From the NCBI GenBank assembly GCA_028386065.3, contig JAKUCV010001989.1, forward strand, positions 101,154 through 165,153: a stretch of 64,000 nt of DNA, in the 5' to 3' direction. This stretch comes from Turnera subulata. Lineage: Eukaryota; Streptophyta; Magnoliopsida; Malpighiales; Passifloraceae. The position numbers were made by a program, and so were the translations under genes. The notes beneath the pieces were generated by a model, which worked only from the letters and a program-made list of their open reading frames with translations, did no database searches and was not told the DNA's origin. Positions 45,474-57,230 of the stretch are shown here, piece after piece (position 1 is the first letter of the stretch; each line of letters opens with the position of its first letter).

Positions 45474-46690
45474 GTATTTTAAAGAGATAAAATAAGTAAA
45501 GGGGAAGAGCTGAAAGCACCGGCCGAATCAGAGTAATTCTCCCCGCAATAGAAAGGAAATTGGACTTCCAAGATTTCAACTTTATTTGAATTTATCGATG
45601 ATTGGGTTCTAGTTAGCAATCTTCTACATATTTGCACCTAAAGGGAGACTAAGGTATTTGAAGGTGAGGAAATCTGCCTTGCAGTGAAGATGGGTACAAA
45701 GGGAGCTCACGCTATCTGAGTTGACACCCATCAATGCACTTTTGTGAAAGTTAATGCTTAGGACGGATAAGAGCTCCAAACACCTAAGAACACGTTTGAG
45801 ATTAAGGAGGGAGGTGAGATCTGCTTTGAAGAAGATGAGGGTGTCGTCAACATACTGCAGTAATGAGATTGAGACACCATGGAGATGCGTGTCCTAAATG
45901 ATATCTATTGAAATAGCTCGGGAAATCATTGAGTTAAGGCCCTCAGAAGTAATAATAATTAAGAAAGGAGATAGGGGATCTCCCTGTTTGAGCCCTCTAC
46001 TCATAGGAAATTCAGGGGAACGCGAGTCGTTGATGAGGACCGAAAGCCTTGATGATTGGAGGCAAGCTCTAATCCAAGAAATCCAAGATTGACAGAAGCC
46101 CACAACACAAAGGACATGGAGCAGGTAATTCCAGGAAATGGAATCAAAGGCCTTGCGAAAATCAAGTGTCCAAATAGCAACTTCCTCTTTGGATTTTTTC
46201 AGACTGTGATATACTTCTGACACAAGCAGGCTCCGTCTAGGATATATCGACCCTCCACAAAAGCGGTTTGATGGCAATTTATGATAAGTGGTAGAATGGG
46301 TTTGAGTGTGAGGGAGAGGATTTTTGAGATGATTTTGTAAAGGCCACTAACGAGGGTGATAGGGCTGTAATCGTCAAAGGAATCAGATTCATTTTGCTTG
46401 GCGACAAGGGTGATGTATGAACAGTTAAGGCCTTTGGGTATGGAACCAGAAGAGAAAAAACGGCTGATGAGGTCGAATAAGTCTACGTTTAGGAGCTCCC
46501 AGGGATTTTTATAAAAAGTGAAGTTTAGACCGTCAAGCCCGAGCGCCTTGTCACTGTCGCAGGCCCAAATGGTGGCTTTGATTTCATGCACTGTGACAGG
46601 CTTTTCAAGGGTAGAAGTGGTTTGGGCATTAATTTTGGGAAAAGCGATGCTGCTTATGGAGGGTCTAGAGTGCAACGATTCGCAATAGAG
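45474..46690 (-). pseudogene. LINE 3 reverse transcriptase region, broken
   Basis: RT motifs in order: 'SDKALGLDGLNFTFYK' (about 46560), 'FDDYSPITLVSGLYKIISK' (about 46370), 'TAFVEGRYILDG', 'LDFRKAFDSISWNYLL' (about 46150), 'RGLKQGDPLSPFLIII' (about 46000), and a catalytic 'YVDDTLIF' in a shifted frame near 45850. Stops and frameshifts at about 46200, 45895 and 45600 disable it. Confidence 0.78.
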
Positions 46691-47220
46691 TTTACTGAAA
46701 AAAGAAACTGCCTCAGCTTTGATCTAGTTGGGTTCCTCAAGGGTTATGCTACCAATAGAGATGGAAGAAATTCTATTGGAACGGTCTCTAGCACAGGCTG
46801 ACAGGTAGAAAAATCTAGGTTGCGATCACCCAACTGGAGCCAACGGATGCAAGATTTCTGCCTCCAATTGATCTCCATCAATTTAGATTCGGAGGTGAAG
46901 TCTTCTTTCTTTTTAGATAGGGTGGCAGATTAATGGGAAAGGAGGGCTCTGGATTCCACAATCAACTCAAAATCTTCATTCTCCTTTTGGAGGTTGTTAT
47001 TTGCCGTGTCTATGTTTGGAGGCTCAATTTCTAAAGAAGTTTAAATTTTCCAGGATTCTGAGAGTCAACCCTACGCCACATATCCTTTATTGCCATCTCA
47101 AAACCAGGGAAGGACCACAAAGCTAACAAGCCCTAAAAGGCTTGAAGCCCCAGTCTACACTATCTTGGGCCAATGGTCTGAAGAATTTCTAAAATTAGTT
47201 TTCAAACTGATTGTGGGGAA

Positions 47221-47924
47221 TGTTGGTTTGAATCTCCCTGATATTAACAAGAAACAAAGAACATCGATATTTTTCTTTTAGAACATCGATGTTTTACAAT
47301 TCTGGAAAGTTGGCAGAATTCTAGAACATCGATGTTGCACCTAGAACATCGATGTTTTGCTGGAAATTTTCCAGAATCCTTCAAGAACACAAAGAACACT
47401 TAGAAACGTTTAGGAATTGGTGTTTGACAAGTCTCACAATTATCACACTCAAGAACACTATAAGATCATGAAGAACAATCAAACAATTTTCCAGAATTCT
47501 AACCTCAAGTTCAAGGTACAATCACATACACTAAACAATGTAACTCACTCAGAAACACTTGCAGAACTTAACTCACTTGAATATGGAAGAGAACAAAACG
47601 ATTTCTCCACACTTTTACAATGCTGCAGCAGGTCACTTATATAGACCAAAAGAGTCCACTAACATAGAAACTAGTGCACTTAGCATGACAGAAAACACTG
47701 CATAAGCATGCTTACTCTAACCTAACAAGCATGTTACTTAACCTGACACTAGACAGAGAATAACACAAAAATACACAAGAGCATAACAAACTAAAAGGAA
47801 ACCAATAACATGCATTAACATACGCATGCAACTTTTGCTCTTTTCCACAAAAATGCCAACTCATTAACTCAACACTAAAACTGGACTCTTCACAAACTCT
47901 AAGACAAGCTGATCAATTCCAACA
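47221..47924 (-). repeat. 3' LTR of the DEK_C element (704 bp)
   Basis: Contains four 'AACATCGAT(G/A)TT'-type palindromes between 47260 and 47355 (one reads AACATCGATATTT). Its boundary is set by TSD gggaa on one side and the polypurine tract on the other. Confidence 0.85.
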
Positions 47925-48514
47925 CTCCCCCTTGATCGGTTTGTCTTGCACCATGAGCTGTGATCTCAGAAAATGCTTGAATGAACAGACTTGAAAGCTC
48001 TTGATCCCTTCTTTTCTTTTTATTTCTCTTTGCAGAGTATCTTCTTTTGTCTTCCTTGGCCGTTAAAACATCAAATAAGTCATAGAACTCTAATGACTTT
48101 TCTTCAATGTATGCTTCAATCTTTTTTCTCACTTTAAAATTCTGTTTCTTGTCATTTAACACTTCCAGAATTTCAAGCTTAACAAATTCATCATCACAAC
48201 ATTTAAACTTGACAACATCATCAAGCACATCTATGCCTAAACCTTCATTCTCACACTCAACTTCAATTGATCTATAATTGGAGTAATCTTTAAACTCCAA
48301 ACAAAAATCTTCACAAAACAACTCCTGAATCATCACTTTCCACAGACTTAATGGCATTTTCATGTCTATAAAACATCTCATCAACCAAAACCTCTTTACC
48401 AAATAAAGCATCATCACCAAAGCATTTATCAATTTCAGAATGCTCACCAAAAAATTCATCACTTTCATCATCCGAATTTAAAAGAAAGCCATTTGTTACC
48501 TCTGTTTTTGAATC
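47899..48514 (-). pseudogene. Acidic C-terminal extension of the DEK_C ORF
   Basis: Immediately after the stop the same frame continues 'DSKTEVTNGFLLNSDDESDE' and stays open to about 48320. Then a one-base shift leads to 'CCDDEFVKLEILEVLNDKK', 'EKSLEFYDLFDVLTAKEDKR' and a basic 'RRYSAKRNKKKRRDQEL', ending within the 3' LTR at 47899. The original protein was probably about 270 residues: DEK_C, acidic stretch, then a coiled or basic tail. No SWIB domain is seen. Confidence 0.5.
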
Positions 48515-48739
48515 TTACATAAGTTCTTCACAACAATCTTCCTCTTCTTCATTGTTCCAAAACTCATCATTTTCCAGGAACAAAATTACTTGATCCTTGA
48601 TGAACGATTTTCTGCCCGAGAAATCCATGCCAAACTCTTCAAGCAATTTCTGACACAACATATCTATTGTTGTTGTATCGAGATCAGAACACTTAAGAAT
48701 TTTTACCAATCTTACAATAATCTCCCAATCAGACACCAT
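48515..48739 (-). CDS. DEK_C domain ORF (captured SWIB/MDM2-type N terminus)
   Basis: A 74-residue frame starting 'MVSDWEIIVRLVKILKCSDL', then 'LCQKLLEEFGMDFSGRKSFI', then an acidic end 'NNEEEEDCCEE'. This is the three-helix DEK C-terminal (DEK_C) fold as found at the very N terminus of plant SWIB/MDM2 chromatin proteins, which also begin MVSD and share the S-D-L-x-T-T-T and F-G-x-D-x-S/T-x-R-K pattern. The ATG lies only about 70 nt downstream of the primer site, where gag should start. It ends at a stop; the next codons remain open for over 60 residues. DEK_C domains bind DNA or chromatin. Host function versus junk cannot be decided from sequence. Confidence 0.72.
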   Translation of the reverse strand: MVSDWEIIVRLVKILKCSDLDTTTIDMLCQKLLEEFGMDFSGRKSFIKDQVILFLENDEFWNNEEEEDCCEELM

Positions 48740-48825
48740 TTTTTTCTCCCCTTTTTCTGGTCTCTAATAAACCAACATACAGACTCCTTAAGATCAATCA
48801 TGCTCCGCTACCAATTGTTGGTTTG

Positions 48826-49615
48826 AATCTCCCTGGTGTTAACCAGAAACAAAGAACATCGATGTTTTCCTTTTAGAACATTGATGTTTTACAATTGTGG
48901 AAAGTTGGCAGAATTCTAGAACATCGATGTTTTGATGGAAATTTTCCAGAATCCTTCAAGAACACAAAGAACACTAAAATGCAGAAATGATCAGCTAAGA
49001 TTTTGAACTTAAAACAGTGGTTCTACTTGGATTGAAAAACTTTGTTTACTCTCAAATTACACTCAGAAACGAAAAGGAATGGGTGTTTGACAAGTCTCAC
49101 AATTATCACACTCAAGAACACTATAAGATCATGAAGAACATTCAAACAATTTTCCAGAATTCTAACCTCAAGTTCAAGGTACAATCATATACACTAAACA
49201 ATGTAACTCACTCAGAAACACTTGCAGAACTTAACTCACTCAGAAACACTTGCAGAACTTAACTCACTTGAATATGGAAGAGAACAAAACGATTTCTCCA
49301 CACTTTTATAATGCTGCAGCAGCTCACTTATATAGACCAAAAGAGTCCACCAACATAGAAACTAGTGCACTTAGCATGACTGAAAATACTGCATAAGCAT
49401 GCTCACTCTAACCTAACAAGCATGTTAATTAACCTGACATTAGACAGAGAATAACACTAAAAAACACAAGAGCATAACAAACTAAAAGGAAACCAACAAC
49501 ATGCATTAACATACGCATGCAACTTTTGCTCTTTTCCACAAAAATACCATCTCATTAACTCAACACTAAAATTGGACTCTTCACAAACTCTAAGACAAGC
49601 TGATCAATTCCAACA
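48826..49615 (-). repeat. 5' LTR of the DEK_C element (790 bp)
   Basis: Differs from the 3' LTR by indels, including an extra ~70 bp near 48980-49075 and a duplicated 'ACTCAGAAACACTTGCAGAA' near 49209/49236. Contains repeated 'GAACATCGATGTT' palindromes (48857, 48919; one degenerate at 48876). Confidence 0.85.
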
Positions 49616-50216
49616 GGGAAGAGGGAGAACCAGTCAGCTTCGGCCATAACTCTGTCTATTCTACTAGTGGATCTTCTGTTGGCCCATGTGAATAAACGAT
49701 CAGAAAGTTTGAATTCGATCTGGTTGAGAGAAGAGATAAAATTCTGGAGTGCATTGGAGCCCGGGGAGCAGATTCTGCCTCTTTTTCTGTCTACAGAGCT
49801 TAGAGTCTAGTTTGTAGTCACCTATCACAAGCCAAGGAGAGGAGGAGAGAGGTTTCGTGGAAGCGCTGTCTGACCACATAGAGATTTTATCATTGACATC
49901 TGAAGGACCATATAAACAACAAATACAAATACCACGACTGCCTTTGCCATAGGAACCTTCAACCAAAATCCAGTTCGACCCTGAAGAGAAATTGCGACAC
50001 TTGAAGAAATTTGCATCCCACATGAGGAGCAATCCGCCTGAGTTTCCAGTGGAGTTGACAACCATTAATTCTAGGTTGGAAGTGTCCCACAGTTTATGGC
50101 AAAAATTAGCATTAACAGTAGAGAGCTTCGTTTCACAGAGGAGAATGGATTTGGCAGAATGTTGCGAGCAAGGAGTTTCACTTGATTATGCTTGGGTGCC
50201 AAATTAGCACCTCTGA

Positions 50217-50690
50217 TATTCACTGTCTTATTTGTATTACGTGGTTTATGGCTAATCTAGGTCTATCTTACGTGGTTTAATCTAGGTAGCAGATAGAGTT
50301 TCCCCTATAATAAAAGATGGCAGATAAACACAACTGGTGATTACTAGAATGATTTTATAGGCTACTGTCTTATCTGAATTACGTGGTTTATTCTAGGTAG
50401 CAGATAAAGTATCCTATTATAAAAGAAAGCAGATAAACACAACTGGTGAATAGGTGGATGGTATTTCGGTAGTAGATAAAGTTTCCTATGATAAAAGATA
50501 GGAGATAAACACAACTGGTGAATACGAGGATGATATTTGATTAAACCTTGTGGGTCTCTCTATAAAGCCTACTGTCTTATTTTTTTTAAATTACGTAGTT
50601 TGATCTAGGGTAGCAGATAGAGTTTTTTATAATAAAAGATAACAGGTAAACACAACTCGTGAATACCAGGATGGTTGCGAGTCTATCTGT
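50217..50690. repeat. Irregular tandem repeat around 'AGATAAACACAACTGGTGAA'
   Basis: Four copies of the core at about 50321, 50430, 50502 and 50644, with spacings 109, 72 and 142 bp, each accompanied by 'TAGCAGATAAAGT' and 'CCTATAATAAAAGATA'. The same repeat lies left of LINE 3. No coding capacity. Confidence 0.8.
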
Positions 50691-50858
50691 GCTGTTTAGA
50701 ATAACTCTCCTAGAGACATAATAACAATAACAAGGAAGTATTCCATAAAATCCATGGGTTGGCTGCTATTTGATAAAATATGTGAATGTTTGTAGATATG
50801 CATACCATGATATTATATTCTATTATTGGAAACAAAGTATCATAGGCGGTTGAAAAAA

Positions 50859-51275
50859 CAAAGGTTATCAAAACCGGACCAAACCGGCCGGTTCAACCAG
50901 GATAACGGGATTTTGCTAAAGCTCCTGTCTGATTTACCACGATTTTAGTGTTATTTTCATAACCGGGGAGAACTGGGAACCGGCCATTTTTTTCATTTAA
51001 ATTTTTTAAAATAGTGAGAACAGCAATATTCAAAGTCACTAACCAACTAAACTACTATACATTAATGTTATCTTTACATAAATTTTAGTATATATTAAGA
51101 ATGACTTTAATTTTGATCATAAAATTATTATAATAAATATATTTTGATTATTTTTTAAAAAAAATTAACATATTTCGATAAAACGGCTGAACCCCGGTCC
51201 AATCCGATCGAACCCCGCTTCTCCTTGAACATCTCCTTCACCGGTTCAATGTCCGGTCCTGTTTTCAAAACCTTG
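50859..51275. mobile_element. TIR MITE (probably hAT-type), 417 bp
   Basis: Left 'CAAAGGTTATCAAAACCGGA' and right (minus strand) 'CAAGGTTTTGAAAACAGGA' ends are inverted repeats followed on both sides by 'CCGGTTCAA'-type motifs. AT-rich middle, no ORF. The 8-bp flanks are A-rich and do not match clearly, so the superfamily is tentative. Confidence 0.6.
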
Positions 51276-51560
51276 AAAAACACCTGAAAATCATGTGCAA
51301 GTTTGTATGTATCTTCATTTATTTTTTCAAAAACTAGGCCTCGAGTCTTATCTAGATTTGAAAGTGGTAGGTCTACTTGTCTTATCAGGAATTACGTAGG
51401 TGGTAATTAATCTTATTATTACTAAGAGAAATAATCATAGGAAATGGTAGCGTCCAGACTATGGGGTGTTGTATACGTGAGGAATTGTATAGATTAGCCA
51501 GGTGGCAACAGTTAAAATAAAGAAAAAAAAATATGGCAAGTTAGTAGTAAGCACCGAACC
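51276..51560. other. Unannotated spacer
   Basis: No element boundary or gene recognised; ordinary AT-rich sequence leading into a promoter-like region. Confidence 0.5.
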
Positions 51561-51830
51561 CTAACTGAAGAGGTTGGGTTGTGGTGGTGTACATATAAAC
51601 ATTATAAGCCGCTTTGTTATTTTCATATTCTACTCAATTTTCCAAGCAGAAAACAGCGCCACCACAAACCAAAAAGACAGCCTTTTATATTAGAATGACA
51701 TCCGTTTAACTTAATGATCACTTTATACATTCAACCAAGAAGAAGAAAATAGTGGTATTACAATGGTTAGGACTGATGAATTTGATCGGATCGTCGATTT
51801 ACCAGACAACTTTTGGTGGGTTTTTGCTTT
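51561..51830 (+). promoter_or_regulatory. Promoter-like region and possible first exon
   Basis: 'TACATATAAACATTATAAGC' (about 51590) is TATA-like. About 170 nt downstream ATG 51763 reads 'MVRTDEFDRIVDLPDNFW' up to GTGGGTTTTT, a plausible donor. The next possible exon starts after 'CATCCTGCAG' at 52059. The exon-like part resembles minus-strand 41431-41495. LINE 4 inserted 200 bp further on. Weak evidence for a broken host gene. Confidence 0.35.
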
Positions 51831-52377
51831 ATAGATATTCTATATATCTGTAAATTTTATGTTTACGTATCTGTTGTATTTTTATTTGTATTCTATGTAG
51901 CAAATGATCTAACCTTGCATATCTTTGCTTTGTTGTTGTTCGTAGAAGATAATCTCATGATGGCTACTTAGTTTTAAAGTGTTCGAGTCTAAAATTTTAA
52001 GGCGAGTATTGTTTGCCTCACTTCATATGCTAATGTAGTTTTCCTTCCATCCTGCAGGAAGTTGGCATTCGCTTAGGGAGTCTCTGGAGAGCTGGAGATT
52101 TGGGTCCACTGGGAGGTGAACAGTGTGCGAGGGAACTTCATGTGATGTCTCCCACTGTTGACAAAGCCATTCCTTGCTCACATTGTTTTCCCTTTCCAAT
52201 CACAACGTATGCACTCTTTTCTTCCAGTTTGGCGAGTCCATCGTCCTTTTGTTTGAAGGGTCCATTTTTTTCCGATAGAAGTCGTAGAACTTTATTGATG
52301 TGAATAATATTTACAAAAAGAATGAGAAAACAGAAAAAAGAAATGGCCTGAAACCCACTGTTGGAGGCACCACTATA

Positions 52378-55300
52378 TCACTGAGTGTATCGAATCCTCA
52401 CGGAGCCATCTGGACGCCACCCTTTGAAAGGCTCAGAGGACGAAAGAACCATTCCTACACTGTACGGGAACTGAGGGTGTACCAATTTGAACCACCAAAG
52501 TGCACGCGTGAGGATTATATCAAAGAGTGCATGCGGATCAAAAGCTTTCTGTTGAAAAACCAAAGCATTCCTTGCTAGCCATACCGACCATATCAAAGAC
52601 AGTCCTAAAGCCACCCAAGCCTGCTGAGAATGCGACGCACCAGAGAACTATGGCCATTGGACTAACCAATCCTCCACGGTAGCCGGCGTTACCCAAGTGG
52701 TACCCCACCAACGGCATAGTCGAAACCAAAGGGATGACACACATACACAGTGAATAAATAGGTGAGCCGTATCTTCCTGCGTTGACGAACACAGGGGGCA
52801 AGAGGCGTTAGACCTTTGCAGTATTCCACGGTGTAAGAGTGCCGACCGGGTAGCCAACCCCGAGTTGAGAACCCGCCACAAGAAATGCTCCACGTGGGGA
52901 GGAGCTACTGACAGCCAATGGAGAGGTTTAGGTGGAGCAAAAGAGGAGCTCGAAGAAAGGACCAGAAAACCCGACTGCATCGTATACCTGCCACCATTGT
53001 CTGCGGTCCATTGCCATCCATATGCCCGGTCACCTTGATGGACTAACCCCTCCAACTCCCTCAAGAGTTGTTGGCAGACTTCAACTTCCCAAGAGTATAA
53101 AGGCCTTTTCCAACTATTAGCTTCCATCAAGAGCACTGATCCATGATGACATAGCATCTCCACAGTTGCCATTTGAAACTTAGAAACCCGAAAGAGCCTA
53201 TTGAAGCAGTCTTTCAGGCAACCCAGCCATGACCATGGATCGAACCAAAACCAAAGCTGTCCTCCATCACCAACTCGTATTGCAAGACTGTCTAAAAGCT
53301 TCGCCCCTGAACGTCCTATAACCTCACCACTGCCCAAAATACCAGCCCATATTGGTGATGCTTTATGACTGTGAAAAGAAGTAATGAAGGTTGGGTCAGT
53401 GACAGCACACTTTGCATGGATCAGTGATGGTTGTGTATGGTATCTCCACGGCCACTTAAAAAGGAGGCTTTGATTCTTCTCCAACAACATCTCCACTCCC
53501 AAACCACCTTGCTCTTTTGGTTGTGCAATACGAGTCCATGCAACCAAGCAAAGTTTTTTCCTATCCCCCACCCCACCCCAAAGGAAGTCACGTTGAAGCT
53601 TCACAATCTTCTTGGCAACGGTTACTGGGATACGAAACAAAGACAAGTAATACAAAGGAAAGGAAGAAAGCACCGCCCTTAAGAACCACCCTACCCGCCA
53701 AAGACAAGAACCGCCCCTTCCAAGACTGGAGTTTAGACTTGAATTTCATAAGAACATGGTCCCAGCTTTTTGTGAGTCGCATATTGGCCCCTAACGGGAG
53801 CCTCAAGTAATAAAAGGCAACTTTTCGGGCTTACAAAGCATACTGCCAGCCAAGAAATCCACCTCAGAGTCACTCAAGTTAACACCAGCCAATCCACTCT
53901 TGTGAAAGTTAATGCTAAGCCCTGACATTAACTCAAAGCACCGCAATATTCTTTTCAAAGTAAGCAAGGCAGCCGGCGTAATCAGAGAATAATAAGGTAT
54001 CATCGACGAACTGAAGAATAGAGATAGGTATATTATTTGTGCAACAGGGTTGCATAAACCTTGAGCCTCTGCTTGAGATAACATAATCGGAAGCCCCTCT
54101 GCCGAGATAAGAAAAAGGAACGGGGAAAGCGGATCCCCCTCCTTCAAACCCTTACACGTGTCAAACTGTGGTGATGGGGAACCGTTGATTAATACCGAAA
54201 GCACCGATGACTCAAGGCATCCAATCAATCCACTTGCACCCGAAACCCATCTTTGCCATTACCTGATACAAATAACCCCAAGATATCGAGTCATATGCTT
54301 TTCTAAAATCCAGCTTCCACACCACCGCCTTCAACCTATCGGACTTTAAAGAGTGAACCACCTCTGAAGCGACCAGTTCCCAATCCAAAATATTTCTGCC
54401 AGTGATGAAAGCTGACTGTATATGGCTAATCAAAGACTCCATAACTGGCTTTATTCTTTCAGCTAGGATCTTCAATATAACGTTCTATACTCCATGAATC
54501 AGGGTAATGGGTCTGAAATCATCAAAGCTCCGTGCATCTGCTTTCTTTGGAATCAAGGTAATGTAAGCACATGTAGAACCCTTCGGTAAAGTACCCTTGT
54601 CAAAAAAGTACTGCACGAGGGCAAATAGATCATCCTTTAGGAAATTCCAACACTTTTTGTAGAATGAGAAATTAAAACCATCGGGGCCCTGCACTTTCGA
54701 AAAATCACAGTCCCACACAGCAGACTTCAGCTCATCCATAGTCACAGCCCTCTCAAGGTTAGACGCACAGACCGCATCCATGCCTTTGAAAGGCAAGGCG
54801 CCCACCTTGGGCCTTCTCCCTGCAGGTTCCGAGTAGAGACCGACAACGAATCATGAAGCTTCAGCTTTAATGTCAGCCGGCTCCGAAATATCAATACCCC
54901 CCAACCGAATTGAATGAATGCCTTTCTTCCGGCCCCTCGTACAGGCCACCATATGAAAGAATCTTGTATTATAATCCCCAGATTTACCCCAAATAATCCG
55001 TGACTTCTGTTTCCATAACATTTCCTTTTGTTTTTTATGTTAAAAAAGCCTCATCCGTGCTTCTGCCAACTCCTCCTTTTCAACCGAGGTTAAATCCTGT
55101 GTCTCAAATAGTAACTCCAACCGATCAATATTATTTTGTAGTGTCACCATATCCCTATCAATATTGCCAAAGGTAGACTTGTTCCACCTCCCCAACTCGA
55201 TCCTCAGTCGACTTAGTTTTTTGAGAAAGCAATACTTTCCCGGTAAGTCAGCTTCTATAGAACACCACATACCTCTGATGATATCAATAAAACCAGGGTA

Positions 55301-56045
55301 AGTCCACCAACAAGTCAAGAACTTGAAAGGTTTATACCCCCAATTGACCTTCTTCTGAGCCAACACAAGGGGCCAGTGATCCGAGTGTCCACGCTTTCCA
55401 GTGTGCAAGAACAAGTGTGGAAAAGCCATACACCATTCTGGTGCTACCATAACCCTGTCTATTCAACTTGCTCCAACTAAATTAGCCCAAGTGAAGCGCC
55501 GATCCTCCAAAGGAAACTCCAGAAGATGGAGTGAAGTCATAAACCTTCGTAATGCACCCGCCCCTCTCCTACATACTCTACCACTCCTTCTCTCCTCTGG
55601 CACCAAAACCTCATTAAAATTACCTAACACCATCCAGGGAGAAGGAAAAGAAGATTGCAAGGCTTCCAACTCTAGCCATATATCCACCCTTTGATCAAGG
55701 TCCATAGGTGCATAGACACAACAGAAAGTCACTACAAGATTTTTTTCACGCATGAGGCCCTCGGCCAATATCCAATGTCTACCTTTCACACACTTAGAGC
55801 AAGCAAAGACATCCTCGTCCCATATGCACAAGAGCCCTCCCGAAGCCCCTATAGAATCTACGGAAAGGAAGCCCAAGTTGAGAGGTTACCAAATCTTCCG
55901 ACACCATGCCTCATCAACACCCTGGATTTTTGTCTAATTAAGAATGATAAAACTCGCCGAATTAGTAAAGATAAGCGACCTCAAGTGCTGTTGTTTCGAC
56001 TCTGCGGGAATACCTCTTGAATTCCAAGCAATGAGACTAAACATT
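52378..56045 (-). pseudogene. LINE 4 ORF2: endonuclease-RT, broken
   Basis: Starts about 56045 ('MFSLIAWNSRGIP', endonuclease), then 'GASGGLLCIWDEDVF', 'VLGNFNEVLVPEERR' and 'HSDHWPLVLAQ' (about 55390). RT: 'VQGPDGFNFSFYKKCWN' (about 54700), 'FDDFRPITLIHGV', 'SAFITGRNILDWELV', 'LDFRKAYDSISWGYL' (about 54310), 'CKGLKEGDPLSPFLFLI' (about 54140), catalytic motif near 54000 in another frame. The largest open block (53673-52648, 341 residues) has 'KEQGGLGVEMLLEKNQSLLF' and zf-RVT 'CPLCSSTQEDTAHLFIHC'. It ends 'SVWLARNALVFQQKAFD...' at 52378. About eight frame breaks. Confidence 0.85.
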
Positions 56046-56216
56046 AATACGAGAGAGACTCCATTCTACTGCTTCTTGTTCTACCAATTCTTTACCCATG
56101 TTTACCACGTCTAGGGGATTATCAGACTTATCCCACCCTAAAGCATCGCCAATCGGTACTGTGTCTTGTGCCTCCTGTTCGGAGAAAGAAACGGTATTTG
56201 CGTGTGTACTCCTTGG

Positions 56217-57230
56217 CTATGATAACATGTCGTTAACCCTCCTTATAGCATTATTAGTGGAAGATTCTGATGATGCCACACTGCCTGCACTAGTCAGCTT
56301 TTTATATTTTCTCCTTTGAATAACCCTTGCTGCATTAACCGCGAGTTGGAGCCTTCTGTCAAGATAACTATCACTTCTCGTTCGGGACACACGTGAGCCA
56401 CTACTGCCTGACTTATAAGAACCCATGGAGCCTTGAGACATATCATGTGATGGGCCTCTTGGTGTAACTAGGTCCTCCTCAACACTGTCCTCTAAAGGCC
56501 CCAAGGAGTTTAAGGTTTTGATCAGATTAGGGTTGTTGTCCGCCTCCATGTGTTCCTTGTGGCGCAAGCTTTGATGACAGTGACTGCAAAAATCACGCTT
56601 TGTATCCCCCCTTATCACTGCTTGACTTCCTACTAGAAATGTGCTCACTCGATTCCTGGTCAAGGATCTTGATCCCCGAAGATTCGCCCTTCTGCACATT
56701 AATTAATTTCTCCATTATGGGGATTATGCTCCAAAATCTCCATGATCCCAAACGGGTCAGTGCCTAATCCCTGAGAATCAGGAATTATGCCCTTTCCAAA
56801 TTGGGACCTTGGTTGCGAATTAGTCTCCGCCGACGGTTGCACCGATTCCGATTGCCGGTGATCGGTCGTGCTTTCTGTCTCAAAGCTCCCCCCATCCTCC
56901 TACATATCTTCATGAGAACCCAATTCCTCAACCACATCCACGGAGTACAACTGCCCACCCATGGAAATAGATAATGCCTTATTCAACATCCCTCCCTGCT
57001 CCGTCAATACCTCCACACGTGCTCCTCCCAGGCTTTTCCTGTTTTCCGTTTCTGGGTCGATTCGGATAACCTCACAAAAGGAAGACCCCACTAATGTAAA
57101 GAATTCGACACCCCAGACATGAAGTGGAGTACCTCGAATCGTTATCCAACATCGCCTATTCAACGCCCTATCCCCCTCCTTCTAAGGCCGAAGAGAATTA
57201 AACCAAAGGGGAACCCAATCGGGCTGTTCA
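56217..57230 (-). pseudogene. LINE 4 ORF1, 5'-truncated
   Basis: 'NRRCWITIRGTPLHVWGVEF' (57160-57100) is the conserved block after the RRM/DUF4283-like domain of plant L1 ORF1. A Ser-rich C-terminal portion (56699-56217) includes 'SHDMSQGSMGSYKSG'. Stops near 56898 and 56700. The N-terminal domain is lost at the truncation. Confidence 0.7.

Larger units (their letters stand above)
47221..49615 (-). mobile_element. Non-autonomous LTR retrotransposon carrying a DEK_C domain; TSD gggaa
   Basis: LTRs at 49615-48826 (5', 790 bp) and 47924-47221 (3', 704 bp), on the minus strand starting TGTTGGAATTGATC and ending TTCAAACCAACA, flanked by identical gggaa at 47216-47220 and 49616-49620. Primer site 'TGGTAGCGGAGCA' (48823-48811) and polypurine tract 'GATCAAGGGGGAG' (about 47937-47925) fix orientation. 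The 0.9-kb internal region has no gag, protease, RT or integrase; it encodes a DEK_C-type domain and an acidic tail. Inserted into the endonuclease part of LINE 3. Confidence 0.88.
41911..50216 (-). mobile_element. LINE 3: L1-type, split by two LTR retrotransposons
   Basis: Minus-strand L1. Right to left: endonuclease ('NIRGANLAPKHNQVK' near 50205; 'GNSGGLLLMWDANFFKC' near 50020), an interruption by the DEK_C element, pre-RT, RT, zf-RVT, an interruption by the copia element, and a C-terminal 'RNDLVFNNKEPLWDRLFDIA' tail. No RNase H. Both flanks share sequence like 'TGCTAATCTAG', compatible with a target duplication inside the local repeat. Removing the two insertions gives a ~3.7-kb 5'-truncated LINE. 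Confidence 0.82.
52267..57230 (-). mobile_element. LINE 4: L1-type, 4964 bp, perfect 18-bp TSD
   Basis: Flanked by identical 'TTGTTTGAAGGGTCCATT' at 52249-52266 and 57231-57248. Minus strand, with a short T run at the 3' end (52267-52270). The 5' end is truncated within ORF1. ORF1, endonuclease, RT and zf-RVT are all present but repeatedly frameshifted; no RNase H. Confidence 0.92.
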
